64,000 nucleotides of DNA from Nitrobacter vulgaris (GTDB taxonomy: Bacteria > Pseudomonadota > Alphaproteobacteria > Rhizobiales > Xanthobacteraceae). Each line of letters begins with the position of its first letter. Position 1 is the stretch's first letter. Both the position numbers and the translations under genes were made by a program. The notes below the pieces were generated by a model that saw nothing but the letters and a program-made list of their open reading frames with translations, did no database searches and had not been told where the DNA came from. The stretch lies in contig NZ_MWPQ01000005.1 in the NCBI RefSeq assembly GCF_002028545.1, positions 1-64,000 on the forward strand, given 5' to 3'. Below, piece after piece: positions 55,512 to 63,756 of this stretch.

Positions 55512-55626
55512 GTCGTCCCTGCGCACGCAGGGACCCATACGGCGAGGACTTTACCTCTTGGACACCAGGGTCCTTTGCTCCAGGTGGGGCAGGGGCTAAA
55601 GGTCCCTTGAGTTCGCAGGGACGACC
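55512..55626. repeat. repeat cluster GTCGTCCCTGCG / CGCAGGGAC
   Basis: GTCGTCCCTGCGCACGCAGG at 55512 and GTTCGCAGGGACGAC at 55611 frame a degenerate centre with AGGTCCCTT and AGGGTCCTT. It matches the palindrome at 55144-55169 and lies just before the EamA gene. Confidence 0.75.
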
Positions 55627-55641
55627 TGGAAGTCATCCTCC

Positions 55642-56541
55642 ATGTTCACCGTCGCCTCGCTCTGGATACCCTTCACCGTCACGGCAGCGTTCGGACAGGT
55701 CGCGCGTAACGCGATGCAGCGGTCGCTGACCAGTCCGCTCGGCACGTGGGGCGCGACCAACATCCGCTTCCTGTTCGGCTTTCCGTTCTCGCTGATCTTT
55801 TTCGCCATGGTGATCGGGTTCACCGGGGACCCGGTCCCATGGCCCGTCGTCGCCTTCTGGCTGTGGCTGTTGCTCGGCGCACTCACCCAGATCGTCGGCA
55901 CCGGCTTGATGCTGCTCGTGATGGACGGCAACTCGTTCGTGGTGACGATCGCGTACCTCAAGACCGAAGCGATCCAGACCGCGATCTTTGGATTTGTGTT
56001 TCTCAGCGATCATCTCACCTTGTTAAAGGTGGTCGCGATTCTGATCGCCACCGTGGGCGTCGTTATCACCGCGCTCCGTCCCGGCGGCGCCAAGGGCTTC
56101 GCCGATCTCAAGCCGACGGCGTTGGGGCTGGTCGCAGCCGCCTGCTTCGCCCTGTCCGCGGTCGGCTTTCGCGGCGCCATCATCGCCGTGCCGGGCGTGT
56201 CGTTCGTCACCGCGGCATCCTACACGCTGGTGTTCGGGCTATTCGTGCAGACGGCGGTGCTGACGGCATATCTGTTGTTGCGCGCGCCCGACGTACCGAA
56301 AAGAATTCTCGGCCTGTGGCGGCCATCGCTGTTCGCGGGTTTTTTGGGCGCGTTCGCCTCGCAATTCTGGTTCCTGGCGTTCGCGCTCACCGCCGCTGCC
56401 AACGTTCGGACGTTGGCGCTGGTCGAGGTGCTGTTCGCGCAGGCGGTGTCATATTATTCGTTCAAGCAGCCGCTTTCGTTACATGAGTTCGGCGGCATCG
56501 TGCTGATTGTGATCGGCGTTGGGCTGTTGGTCGCGGTATAA
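55642..56541 (+). CDS. EamA/DMT-superfamily transporter, ten-helix type
   Basis: The 299-residue protein has about ten transmembrane helices in two EamA repeats (FLFGFPFSLIFFAMVIGF, AILIATVGVVITAL; then FWFLAFALTAAANVRTLALV, GGIVLIVIGVGLLVAV). DMT transporters export metabolites or drugs; the substrate is unknown. Its stop directly abuts the stop of a second DMT gene on the other strand. Confidence 0.9.
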   Translation: MFTVASLWIPFTVTAAFGQVARNAMQRSLTSPLGTWGATNIRFLFGFPFSLIFFAMVIGFTGDPVPWPVVAFWLWLLLGALTQIVGTGLMLLVMDGNSFVVTIAYLKTEAIQTAIFGFVFLSDHLTLLKVVAILIATVGVVITALRPGGAKGFADLKPTALGLVAAACFALSAVGFRGAIIAVPGVSFVTAASYTLVFGLFVQTAVLTAYLLLRAPDVPKRILGLWRPSLFAGFLGAFASQFWFLAFALTAAANVRTLALVEVLFAQAVSYYSFKQPLSLHEFGGIVLIVIGVGLLVAV

Positions 56542-56979
56542 TCAGCGTTTGACGGCGATAATGACGGCGCCGGCTGCGATCAGGGCGATTCCAATCCAGC
56601 CATTTAGCGAGGGGCGCTCGCCAAGAAAGACGACGCCGAACGAGGCAACCAGTACGACGCTCAGCTTGTCAATCGGCGCGACCAGTGTGGCCGGACCGAG
56701 CTTGAGCGCGCGAAAATAGCAGAGCCACGACGCACCGGTGGCCAGTCCCGATAGTACGAGAAAAATCCAGCTCCGGGTCGGGATTGGGCCGGGGTGGCTG
56801 AACTGCCCCGTCGCCGACAGGATCAGGCCGAGACTGACAAGGACAACAATGGTGCGGAGGAAAGTGGCGAGATCGGAATTGATGCCTTCGACGCCGACCT
56901 TGGCAAAGATGGCGGTCAGTGCCGCGAATGCCGCCGACAGCAGTGCCCAGAACAGCCAGGAGGGAAGCGTGAGCGTCAT
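56542..56979 (-). CDS. small EamA-family membrane protein, four/five-helix type
   Basis: The 145-residue protein is a single EamA repeat (WLFWALLSAAFAALTAIFAK, LVLSGLATGASWLCYFRALK, LVAPIDKLSVVLVASFGVVF, GWIGIALIAAGAVIIAV). Such half-size DMT proteins probably work as dimers. It starts seven bases after the end of the DUF1178 gene on the same strand. Confidence 0.9.
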   Translation of the reverse strand: MTLTLPSWLFWALLSAAFAALTAIFAKVGVEGINSDLATFLRTIVVLVSLGLILSATGQFSHPGPIPTRSWIFLVLSGLATGASWLCYFRALKLGPATLVAPIDKLSVVLVASFGVVFLGERPSLNGWIGIALIAAGAVIIAVKR

Positions 56980-56985
56980 CGCCCG

Positions 56986-57429
56986 TTAGTTCCGGTTGTC
57001 CCGCAGCACCGGCAGCGACCCGACCTCGACGCCTTCCTCGATCAGCGATCTCGCTTCCTCGGGCGAGGCCTCGCCGTAGATCGGGCGATGCTCGATATCG
57101 CCGTAATGCATTTTGCGAGCTTCGCTCGGAAACCGCGCGCCGACATTGTCGGCGTTCTTGACGAGATGATCATGCAATTGTTTGAGCTCGGCACGCAGCT
57201 CGCGCCCCTCGGCCATTGTTGCCGATGTGGATGAGTCCGCAGGTGCCGCCGATCCGCGCTTTTTGGTGCCGGCGATCCTCGGCGCCATGATCGCCTTCTC
57301 GACCTTGGCAGAGCCGCAGATCGCGCAGGTCACAAGCTTGCGCTTGACCTGTGAATCATAGGCCGACGAGCTCTGAAACCAGCTTTCGAAGGTATGGCCA
57401 CCATCGCAACGCAGGTTGTAGCGGATCAT
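56986..57429 (-). CDS. DUF1178 protein, full-length copy
   Basis: The 147-residue protein has the DUF1178 opening MIRYNLRCDGGHTFESWFQS and a Cys pair CAICGS that, with the first Cys, could bind zinc in rubredoxin/FmdB style. The C-terminal half (ELRAELKQLHDHLVKNADNV, GARFPSEARKMHYGDIE, AIYGEASPEEA-like) is complete. Function is unknown. Its ATG overlaps the stop of a truncated copy upstream, and a longer frame to 57738 is only read-through of that copy. Confidence 0.92.
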   Translation of the reverse strand: MIRYNLRCDGGHTFESWFQSSSAYDSQVKRKLVTCAICGSAKVEKAIMAPRIAGTKKRGSAAPADSSTSATMAEGRELRAELKQLHDHLVKNADNVGARFPSEARKMHYGDIEHRPIYGEASPEEARSLIEEGVEVGSLPVLRDNRN

Positions 57430-57668
57430 GCCGAACCTCCTCGCTCGGGAGGCTCGTCTATCGTAAATGCGGGAGCGGCTGCGAGTCTCGGCGAGCGGCG
57501 CTTGGAGCCGGCGATCCTTGGCGCCATGATCGCCTTCTCGACATTCGCCGAGCCGCAGAGCGCACAGGTGACGAGTTTGCGTTTGACCTGCGCGTCGTAG
57601 GACGAGGAGCTCTGAAACCAGCTCTCGAAAGTGTGGCCCCGCTCGCAGCGCAGGTTGTAGCGGATCAT
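57426..57668 (-). CDS. truncated DUF1178 paralogue, tandem duplicate
   Basis: The 80-residue frame repeats the N-terminal half of the next gene almost residue for residue (MIRYNLRCERGHTFESWFQS, KRKLVTCALCGSANVEKAIM, APRIAGSKRRS) and then ends in an unrelated Pro/Glu tail without the C-terminal half. It starts at an ATG overlapping the nitrilase-family stop and ends overlapping the start of the full copy. It arose by tandem duplication within the operon. It may still be translated, as both ATGA overlaps are kept, but is probably a remnant. Confidence 0.8.
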   Translation of the reverse strand: MIRYNLRCERGHTFESWFQSSSSYDAQVKRKLVTCALCGSANVEKAIMAPRIAGSKRRSPRLAAAPAFTIDEPPERGGSA

Positions 57669-58546
57669 GCAGAGCCTCGCACAAGATGCAGATGGTCGCT
57701 TGGCGACTTATGGTCGACGAGGGAAAAGCGCCGCCCATGCTGTAATGAGGGTACGGCCCTGCGCGCGGTCGCGACGTTGGCTGGATCGATCGTAGCCAAC
57801 ACGATGCCGGGTTCGGTGCCGCTCGCTTCGGCCAACACTGTGCCCCACGGATCGACGATCAGCGAATGGCCGAACGTTTCGCGGTTGTTGTCGTGCATTC
57901 CCCCTTGGGCGGCGGCAAACACGAAGGAACCGTTCTCGATCGCGCGAGCGCGCAACAGGGTGTGCCAATGCGCCTCGCCGGTCTTCCTGGTGAAGGCCGC
58001 TGGCACCGTGAGGAACGACGCGCCGGCTTCGGCCAGCGCGCGATACAGCGCAGGAAAACGGACGTCGTAGCAGATCGTCATGCCCAGCCTGCCCCAGGGC
58101 AGGTCCGTTATCACGGCAGTCTCGCCCGGCTGATAGTTGGCCGACTCCCGATAGCTTTCGCCGCCTCCGAGATCGATGTCGAACATGTGAATCTTGTCAT
58201 AGCGCGCGAGGATGTCGCCGGACGGTCCGATCAGAAACGAGCGGTTGACGGCTTTCTCAGCCGTGAGCCGCAATGCGAGCGAGCCGACGTTGAGGTAAAT
58301 TTTCAATTCGCGCGCAAGATCGCGATAACCGCTGAGCGAGCGGTCGTCGTCCTCGGTCCGAAGATGCTCAAAGAGTGCGACGCGATCGGCCTGCATGATG
58401 TTGCTGGCTTCGGGGGTCTGCACGAAGTCAGCACCCTGTGCCGCCGCCTCGCGAATCAGCCTTGAACCCTGATCGAAATTCGGCTCGGGAAAAAGACCGC
58501 TCCGCATCTGGATCATTGCGGCGGTGAACGTGGGCTTGGTGTTCAT
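57665..58546 (-). CDS. carbon-nitrogen hydrolase (nitrilase superfamily, Nit-like)
   Basis: The 293-residue enzyme has the Glu-Lys-Cys triad: QTPEASNI, RYDKIHMFDIDL and MTICYDVRFPALYRAL. It resembles the Nit/NIT2 group, which hydrolyse deaminated glutathione or omega-amides. It lies between comF and DUF1178, a conserved Rhizobiales set. A glutaredoxin gene that I would expect between comF and this gene is absent. Confidence 0.93.
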   Translation of the reverse strand: MNTKPTFTAAMIQMRSGLFPEPNFDQGSRLIREAAAQGADFVQTPEASNIMQADRVALFEHLRTEDDDRSLSGYRDLARELKIYLNVGSLALRLTAEKAVNRSFLIGPSGDILARYDKIHMFDIDLGGGESYRESANYQPGETAVITDLPWGRLGMTICYDVRFPALYRALAEAGASFLTVPAAFTRKTGEAHWHTLLRARAIENGSFVFAAAQGGMHDNNRETFGHSLIVDPWGTVLAEASGTEPGIVLATIDPANVATARRAVPSLQHGRRFSLVDHKSPSDHLHLVRGSA

Positions 58547-58599
58547 GTCCTTGCCTTTCGCCCGCGAAAACAGAACAAGGCTCCGGGGTCAAAGCTCAA

Positions 58600-59415
58600 T
58601 TATATGGGGGCTTTCATGGTGTCGACAACCCGCGCGAATACCAGCACATCGACCTGTGCGGCCTTCGCGCGCAGCAGGACGCGCGCGCAGGCATCCACTG
58701 TGGCGCCAGACGTCAGGACGTCGTCGATCAGGGTGACGCGGCGGCCCTGGATCTGGCTGGTGCGTTCCGCCGCGACTTTGAACGCGCCCTGCACATTGCG
58801 GGCGCGGTCATTTCGCGACAATCCAACCTGTTGCCGGGTCGGACGGGTGCGCCGCAGCGCGTCCGGCGCGACCGGAATTCCGGATTGTCGGGCGATGACG
58901 CGCGCCAGCGCGCCCGATTGGTTGTAACGGCGGCTCCAGCCACGTCGCCAGTGCAGCGGCACCGGGATCAGAACGTCGGCGCCGTCGAGCAATTCCGAGC
59001 CCGCACGAGCCATCCAGCGGCCCATCGCTGGTGCGAGATCGGTGCGGTCCTGATACTTCAGTGCATGAACCAGGACCTTGGCGACGTCGTCATAGCGTAC
59101 CGCAGCGCGGGCGCGCTGATAGGCCGGGGGATTGGCAATCGCCTCCATCGACAGCATGCCGGAACCCGGATCATAAACAAAGGGCGTGCCGAGGCGAGGA
59201 CAATAAGGACGTTCGATGAACGACAATTGCGTCCAGCAATCCGCACAGACGCCGACGCCAGCCACCGGTTCGCGGCAGGCGACACAGAGCGTTGGCAGCG
59301 CGATGTCCAGCGCCGAGCGCGCCGCATGGGACATGACGTCGCGACACGCGCGCCATGCGCCGCGCAGCGGATTGGCTCGCTGCGGCGAAACCAGGTTGTC
59401 CGTTGTGGTATCCAT
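58600..59415 (-). CDS. ComF-family phosphoribosyltransferase-like protein
   Basis: The 271-residue protein has an N-terminal Cys cluster (LCVACREPVAGVGVCADCW) that probably binds zinc, and a type I phosphoribosyltransferase domain with VTLIDDVLTSGAT. ComF proteins help in DNA uptake in some bacteria; in alphaproteobacteria the role is unclear. It is divergent from the methyltransferase gene. Confidence 0.92.
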   Translation of the reverse strand: MDTTTDNLVSPQRANPLRGAWRACRDVMSHAARSALDIALPTLCVACREPVAGVGVCADCWTQLSFIERPYCPRLGTPFVYDPGSGMLSMEAIANPPAYQRARAAVRYDDVAKVLVHALKYQDRTDLAPAMGRWMARAGSELLDGADVLIPVPLHWRRGWSRRYNQSGALARVIARQSGIPVAPDALRRTRPTRQQVGLSRNDRARNVQGAFKVAAERTSQIQGRRVTLIDDVLTSGATVDACARVLLRAKAAQVDVLVFARVVDTMKAPI

Positions 59416-59504
59416 AGCGGAAGGCTATTCCTCGAGGTGGCGGTACTCAAGCCAGACAAAGCAGGTCCTTTGCAATCGCGTTACGGCGGATTGCCAGCGA
59501 CGGG

Positions 59505-60377
59505 ATGATCGGCGTACCAAGCCGCATGGCTCCGAACCAATCATCGCCGCCCGTTTTGTTCGATCGCACCCTGCTGGGCGTGCGGCAGAGACGCGCGGCC
59601 GAAGTGGGAGCGGTGCCGTTTTTGCTCGATCGCGTCGCGGAGGATATGGCGGAGCGGCTGAATGTCGTGTTGCGCGAATTTCAACACGCGGCGGATATCG
59701 GTACGCCGGGCGATCAGGTGCGTGGCGCGCTCGCGGCTCGTCTCAGAGAGCTTGCGCGCGTCGATCTCCCGATTGACGAGTGTGAGGCCGTGCGGTTGTC
59801 GCCGGACTCTCTCGATCTTGCCGTCTCCGGACTGGCCTTCCAGTTTGTCAACGATCTTCCGGGCCTGCTGGTGCAGATCCGCCGTGCCCTGAAGCCGGAC
59901 GGATTTCTGTTGGCAGCCACGATCGGTGGCGAGACGCTCACCGAGCTGCGTCAGGCGTTCGCGATAGCCGAGGTGGAGCTTGAGGGTGGCATCTCGCCGC
60001 GCGTCGCGCCGTTCGCCGATCTTCGCGATGTCGGCGCGCTGCTGCAACGCGCGGGCTTCGCACTGCCGGTGACGGACGTTGACCGCGTCGTGGTGCGCTA
60101 TAACGATGCTTTTGCGCTGATGCATGATCTGCGTCGCATGGGCGCGACCAATATCATGACCGAACGGCGGCGGACGTCTTTGCGCCGCGCAACGCTGCTA
60201 CGGATGGCGCAAATCTATCATGAGCGCTTCACTGATCCCGACGGGCGCATCCGCGCCACCTTCGATATCGTCTGGCTGTCGGGATGGGCGCCGCATGAGA
60301 GCCAGCAGAAGCCGTTGCAGCCCGGTTCGGCGAAAGCGAGCCTGGAGCAAGCGGTAAAGGGGCGTGGCAAGACTTGA
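59505..60377 (+). CDS. SAM-dependent methyltransferase, BioC/NDUFAF5-like
   Basis: The 290-residue protein opens with the group motif LFDRTLLGVRQRRAAEVGAV and has LDLAVSGLAFQFVNDLPGLL and GFLLAATIGGETLTELRQAF. The classic glycine-rich SAM motif I is not evident: the normal place between LREFQHAADIG and LPIDECEAV seems weak. NDUFAF5 relatives hydroxylate or modify complex I subunits in mitochondria, so the reaction is open. A second ATG seven codons in is an alternative start. It is paired with comF as in other Rhizobiales. Confidence 0.85.
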   Translation: MIGVPSRMAPNQSSPPVLFDRTLLGVRQRRAAEVGAVPFLLDRVAEDMAERLNVVLREFQHAADIGTPGDQVRGALAARLRELARVDLPIDECEAVRLSPDSLDLAVSGLAFQFVNDLPGLLVQIRRALKPDGFLLAATIGGETLTELRQAFAIAEVELEGGISPRVAPFADLRDVGALLQRAGFALPVTDVDRVVVRYNDAFALMHDLRRMGATNIMTERRRTSLRRATLLRMAQIYHERFTDPDGRIRATFDIVWLSGWAPHESQQKPLQPGSAKASLEQAVKGRGKT

Positions 60378-60382
60378 AAAAA

Positions 60383-60504
60383 GTGTCCCGGGCGCGATGC
60401 GGCATTCCCGATGCCGCTCCGCAGAACCGGGACTGCCGAAACGTATTCCGTACATGAGTCTCGACTCTGCACAGCACGGTTTCGCGCTGCGCCGCGCCCG
60501 GGGC
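60383..60504. repeat. palindromic repeat GTGTCCCGGGCGCG ... CGCGCCCGGGG
   Basis: The element starts GTGTCCCGGGCGCGATGCGG, includes CCGCAGAACCGGGAC and CTCTGCACAGCA, and ends CTGCGCCGCGCCCGGGGC. The ends and internal blocks pair with each other. It matches a repeat type that I recall from Bradyrhizobium genomes. It fills the gap between two convergent genes. Confidence 0.8.
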
Positions 60505-60510
60505 GCGAAC

Positions 60511-60912
60511 TCACATCAACAGATCAACCAGCGGCGGAATAAGAGGTATATCCGCGGGCGGCATCGGGTAGTCGCGAAGCTTATTGGCACGAACCCACTT
60601 CAGCGCCTGCCCCTCTTTTGAGGTCACCGTGCCTTCCCAGCGCCGGCAGATGTAGAGCGGCATCAAGAGATGGAAGCTCTCGTAAGCGTGGCTCGCGAAG
60701 GTCAGCGGCGCCAGGCACCCCTCCTGCGTGACGATGCCGAGCTCCTCGCGCAGCTCACGAATCAGCGCCTCTTCGGGGCGTTCTCCATGCTCGAACTTGC
60801 CGCCGGGAAATTCCCACAGGCCGGCAAGCTGCTTGCCTTCCGGTCGCTGCGCGATCAGCACCCGGTTGTCGGCGTCGATCAGGGCGCAGGCGACGACGAG
60901 AGTGAGTTTCAC
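60511..60912 (-). CDS. mutT: 8-oxo-dGTP diphosphatase MutT
   Basis: The 133-residue Nudix enzyme has the Nudix box [24 protein letters not shown]. It removes 8-oxo-dGTP from the nucleotide pool. The GTG start at 60912 overlaps the argJ stop (GTGA), so the two are coupled. A much longer open frame through argJ in this phase is a shadow. Confidence 0.95.
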   Translation of the reverse strand: MKLTLVVACALIDADNRVLIAQRPEGKQLAGLWEFPGGKFEHGERPEEALIRELREELGIVTQEGCLAPLTFASHAYESFHLLMPLYICRRWEGTVTSKEGQALKWVRANKLRDYPMPPADIPLIPPLVDLLM

Positions 60913-62150
60913 GACCTGTAATCGCCGTTGATCGCGACATACTCCTTGGTGAGGTCGCAGGTCAGCACGCGGTCGCGGCCCTTGCCGAGACCTAGCGTCG
61001 TCTTGATCTGAATCTTGTCGTTCTTCATGGCTTTCGACACTTCCGCCTCGTCGTAAGACGGGTCCCGCGCGCCGCTTTTGGCGACGCGAATGCCGTTGAA
61101 ATAGATCGACAGCTTGTCGCGGTCGGCCGGCTCTCCAGCCTTGCCCACCGCCATCACCACGCGGCCCCAGTTGGCGTCCTCGCCGGCGATCGCGGTCTTC
61201 ACCAGAGGCGAGTTGGCGATCGACTTGGCGATCCTGCGCGCCGATGCCTTCGACGTTGCGCCTTCGACGATGACCTCGACCAGCTTGCGCGCGCCTTCGC
61301 CGTCGCGCGCCACCTGTTCGGCGAGATCGGCCAGCACGCCGTGAAATGCTTTCGCGAACGCTTTCAGGCGCGGATCGCTGGCGCGGGTAATTTTCGGCGC
61401 GCCGCGGGCGCTTGCGGCGCCGGTCGCGAACGCTAGCAGGGTGTCGGAGGTGGAGGTGTCGCTGTCGATGGTGACGGCGTTGAAGGTGTCCTCGACACCG
61501 CTTTTCAACAGCGACTGCAATGCTGTCGCCGTTATCGGCGCATCGGTAAAGACGAAGGAGAGCATGGTCGCCATGTCGGGCGCGATCATGCCAGCGCCCT
61601 TGGCGATGCCGTTGATGGTGACGGTCGCCTTGCCGAGCTTCACCCTCGCGGTTGCAACCTTGGGGAAAGTGTCGGTGGTCATGATGGCGCGCGCCGCGTC
61701 CATCCAGCGATCCGGCGCGGCGTCGCGCGACAATGCCTCCAGCACGCCGTTGAATTTTGTGGCGTCGAGCGGTTCGCCGATCACGCCGGTCGAGGCGAGA
61801 TAGATGTCGCTTGCCTTGCAGCCGGCCGCCTTGGCGGCGACGTCGGCGGTCAGTTTGGTAGCCTGGCGGCCGGTTTTGCCGGTGAAGGCGTTGGCGTTGC
61901 CCGAATTCACCACCAAGGCCCGCGCGCGCCCACCCTTCAACCGCGTGCGGCACCACTCGACCGGCGCCGACGGGCATTTGGATTTGGTGAACACCCCGGC
62001 CACCGCCGTGCCCTTGTCCAGCAGCGCCAGCAGTACATCGGTGCGGCCCTTGTAGCGGATGCCGGCAGCGGCGGTCGCGAGGCGCACGCCCGCGATTTCG
62101 GGCATATCGGGGATATCGGTCGGGGCGAGGGGAGAAATGCCGGTGGACAT
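60909..62150 (-). CDS. argJ: glutamate N-acetyltransferase / amino-acid acetyltransferase
   Basis: The 413-residue enzyme moves acetyl from acetylornithine to glutamate in arginine synthesis. It cleaves itself before the Thr in [13 protein letters not shown], the OAT signature. Other motifs include [12 protein letters not shown] and [14 protein letters not shown]. Start is the ATG at 62150 (family N-terminus SPLAP); the longer frame reads into a repeat. It is in an operon with mutT. Confidence 0.96.
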   Translation of the reverse strand: MSTGISPLAPTDIPDMPEIAGVRLATAAAGIRYKGRTDVLLALLDKGTAVAGVFTKSKCPSAPVEWCRTRLKGGRARALVVNSGNANAFTGKTGRQATKLTADVAAKAAGCKASDIYLASTGVIGEPLDATKFNGVLEALSRDAAPDRWMDAARAIMTTDTFPKVATARVKLGKATVTINGIAKGAGMIAPDMATMLSFVFTDAPITATALQSLLKSGVEDTFNAVTIDSDTSTSDTLLAFATGAASARGAPKITRASDPRLKAFAKAFHGVLADLAEQVARDGEGARKLVEVIVEGATSKASARRIAKSIANSPLVKTAIAGEDANWGRVVMAVGKAGEPADRDKLSIYFNGIRVAKSGARDPSYDEAEVSKAMKNDKIQIKTTLGLGKGRDRVLTCDLTKEYVAINGDYRS

Positions 62151-62179
62151 GTGTGAGGCCTGTCGACAGCAAATTTCGT

Positions 62180-62272
62180 CGTCATGGCCGGATTTATTCC
62201 GGCCATCCACGTCTTTCTTGCGTTGAGCGGATTCCAAAGACGTGGATGGCCGGGACGAGCCCGACCATGACG
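62180..62272. repeat. palindromic repeat CGTCATGGCCGG ... CCATGACG
   Basis: The arms CGTCATGGCCGG, CGGCCATCCACGTCTTT and AAAGACGTGGATGGCCGGG, GACCATGACG are complementary over most of the element. It lies between the parvulin gene and argJ. Elements of this type are common in this bacterial family, as I recall. Confidence 0.85.
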
Positions 62273-62312
62273 ATTGTCAATACTATCGGTTTCAACGACG
62301 CGACAGCGGATT

Positions 62313-63233
62313 TTATTTCTTCGCTGGCGTTTTGCCGTCCGCGGGTTTGGCAGAGTTGGCCTTGTCCCCGCTTGCATTCGCGGGGTGGGCTGGCTTGTCC
62401 ATACGCTCGACCTTGGCGGCCTCGCGCAGCTTGGTGACGTATTCCGCCTGCGCCTTTCGTGTCACAAACTGCTCGACTTGCGGCTTTACCTCATCGAAGT
62501 CGGGGGCCTTGCGGGCGCGCTTTTCCTCGACCTTGATGATGTGCCAGCCGAACTGGGTTTTGATCGGGTCGGAAATCTTGCCGGGCTCCAGCGCGAAGGC
62601 GACCTTTGAAAATTCCGGTACCATCTGCTCCTTGGTAAAGAAGCCGAGGTCGCCGCCGTCGGAGGCGCCGGGATCCTTGGATTCTTTCTTGGCGAGTTCG
62701 ACGAAGTCTGCGCCCTTCTTCAACTCGTCCTCGATCTTCTTGGCCTCGTCCTCTGTCTGCACCAGGATGTGGCGCGCATGAACCTCCTGTTCGCTGGTGA
62801 TCTGCTTGGAGGCATCCGCATAGACCGTCTTCATGGCATCGTCGGTGATCGCCGCTTTAGCTTGGGATGCCAGCAGTCGGTCCATCAGCAGGCGGTCGCG
62901 GGCGAAGGCGAGCCGTTTTTTGAACTCCTCGCTGTTTTCAATTTTCTTTTCTTCTGCGGCCTTGGCGATGATCTTCATGTCGATAAGGAAAGACAGCACA
63001 TTCTCCTGCTTCGCCGCCGGATCCATCTGCGCGAGGCTCGGACCCAGTTCCTCCGTGGCAAGATTAACGTCGCTCTGGTGGATCTCGGCGCCGTTAACTT
63101 TTGCCAGCACGGGATCCGCATCGGCGTGGAGCGGCGTGCCGACGAACAAGACCGCGGCCAGGCAGCCGCCGAGAGCGGACGACGCCAGGCGAACGCGCAG
63201 ACTATATTTTGTTGCGGGCAATGAGATGGTCAT
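62313..63233 (-). CDS. parvulin-type peptidyl-prolyl isomerase, exported
   Basis: The 306-residue protein has a signal peptide (LASSALGGCLAAVLFVGTPL, cleavage near HADA), a SurA-like helical part and a parvulin domain (VHARHILVQTEDEA, GGDLGFFTKEQMVPEF, PIKTQFGWHIIKVEEKR). A Lys/Ala/Pro-rich tail ends it. It assists folding of envelope proteins in the periplasm. Start is the ATG at 63233, with AGGA six bases upstream. It is divergent from secA, a typical arrangement in Rhizobiales. Confidence 0.94.
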   Translation of the reverse strand: MTISLPATKYSLRVRLASSALGGCLAAVLFVGTPLHADADPVLAKVNGAEIHQSDVNLATEELGPSLAQMDPAAKQENVLSFLIDMKIIAKAAEEKKIENSEEFKKRLAFARDRLLMDRLLASQAKAAITDDAMKTVYADASKQITSEQEVHARHILVQTEDEAKKIEDELKKGADFVELAKKESKDPGASDGGDLGFFTKEQMVPEFSKVAFALEPGKISDPIKTQFGWHIIKVEEKRARKAPDFDEVKPQVEQFVTRKAQAEYVTKLREAAKVERMDKPAHPANASGDKANSAKPADGKTPAKK

Positions 63234-63620
63234 GGGATCCTTGATCTCCAGGAGGAGGATGTGGGCGGACACTCGCTCAATCGTGGGTTCTTGGCAATGC
63301 GAAAACTCTGTCAAAATCATGAACTCCCAGACCGGCGGACGCTGCCGCTTTTGTCGCAAACGCTTCGGATCGGTGCTCCGGCCACCGTTGACAACCCACG
63401 GGGCCGGCCATATTTCTGCCGGACGGTCGACGGCAAAGGCGGGTTCTGGCTGTGCTTTTGCGATTGAACCCCGGGTCACCGAATCTCAACCCATATGCGG
63501 ACGCTCGGCTTTCGGGACTTACGGCCCTGATGCGTCACGATGAGTTGAGTTGATAGGCGGCTTGTGCGGTGGTTGCGAGGTTCGCTGTGCAGAACCAAGG
63601 CGAACTTTCGGGTTCGGACA

Positions 63621-63700
63621 CTATAGCGTTCTCGAGCGGGATGACCGGTCGCGTGAAGCAAACTCGTTGCCGCTTCTGATCCATCAGAAGCGGAGGGTTC
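63621..63700. repeat. dispersed repeat family A, reverse orientation
   Basis: CTATAGCGTTCTCGAGCGGG, ATGACCGGTCGCGTGAAG and CCGCTTCTGATCCATCAGAAGCGGAGG are the reverse of the family modules. It ends at the ribosome binding site of a short frame in front of secA and so lies in the secA leader. Confidence 0.8.
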
Positions 63701-63714
63701 AGGAGACTACCCAC

Positions 63715-63756
63715 ATGGCTGCAACGGCGAACCGCGAAGACAGGAATTTGGGATGA
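63715..63756 (+). CDS. possible 13-codon leader peptide overlapping secA
   Basis: An ATG at 63715 has AGGAG nine bases upstream. It encodes [13 protein letters not shown] and stops at TGA 63754-63756, which overlaps the secA ATG at 63753-63755. The overlap would couple translation. SecM controls secA in E. coli, but this peptide is far too short to be SecM-like and lacks an arrest motif that I know. It may be chance. Confidence 0.35.
   Translation: MAATANREDRNLG

Noticed and set aside
55746-56486. A 246-codon open frame inside the EamA gene
   Set aside because: It is an Arg/Ala-rich out-of-frame reading; the overlapping frame has clear membrane helices.
57430-57738. An N-terminal extension of the DUF1178 gene
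   Set aside because: It is the truncated upstream copy read in a wrong frame; the family start is the ATG at 57429.
60511-62172. A 553-codon open frame on the minus strand
   Set aside because: Its first 420 codons are the argJ gene read out of phase (low-complexity Arg/Gly/His sequence). Only the last 133 codons, from the GTG at 60912, are real (mutT).
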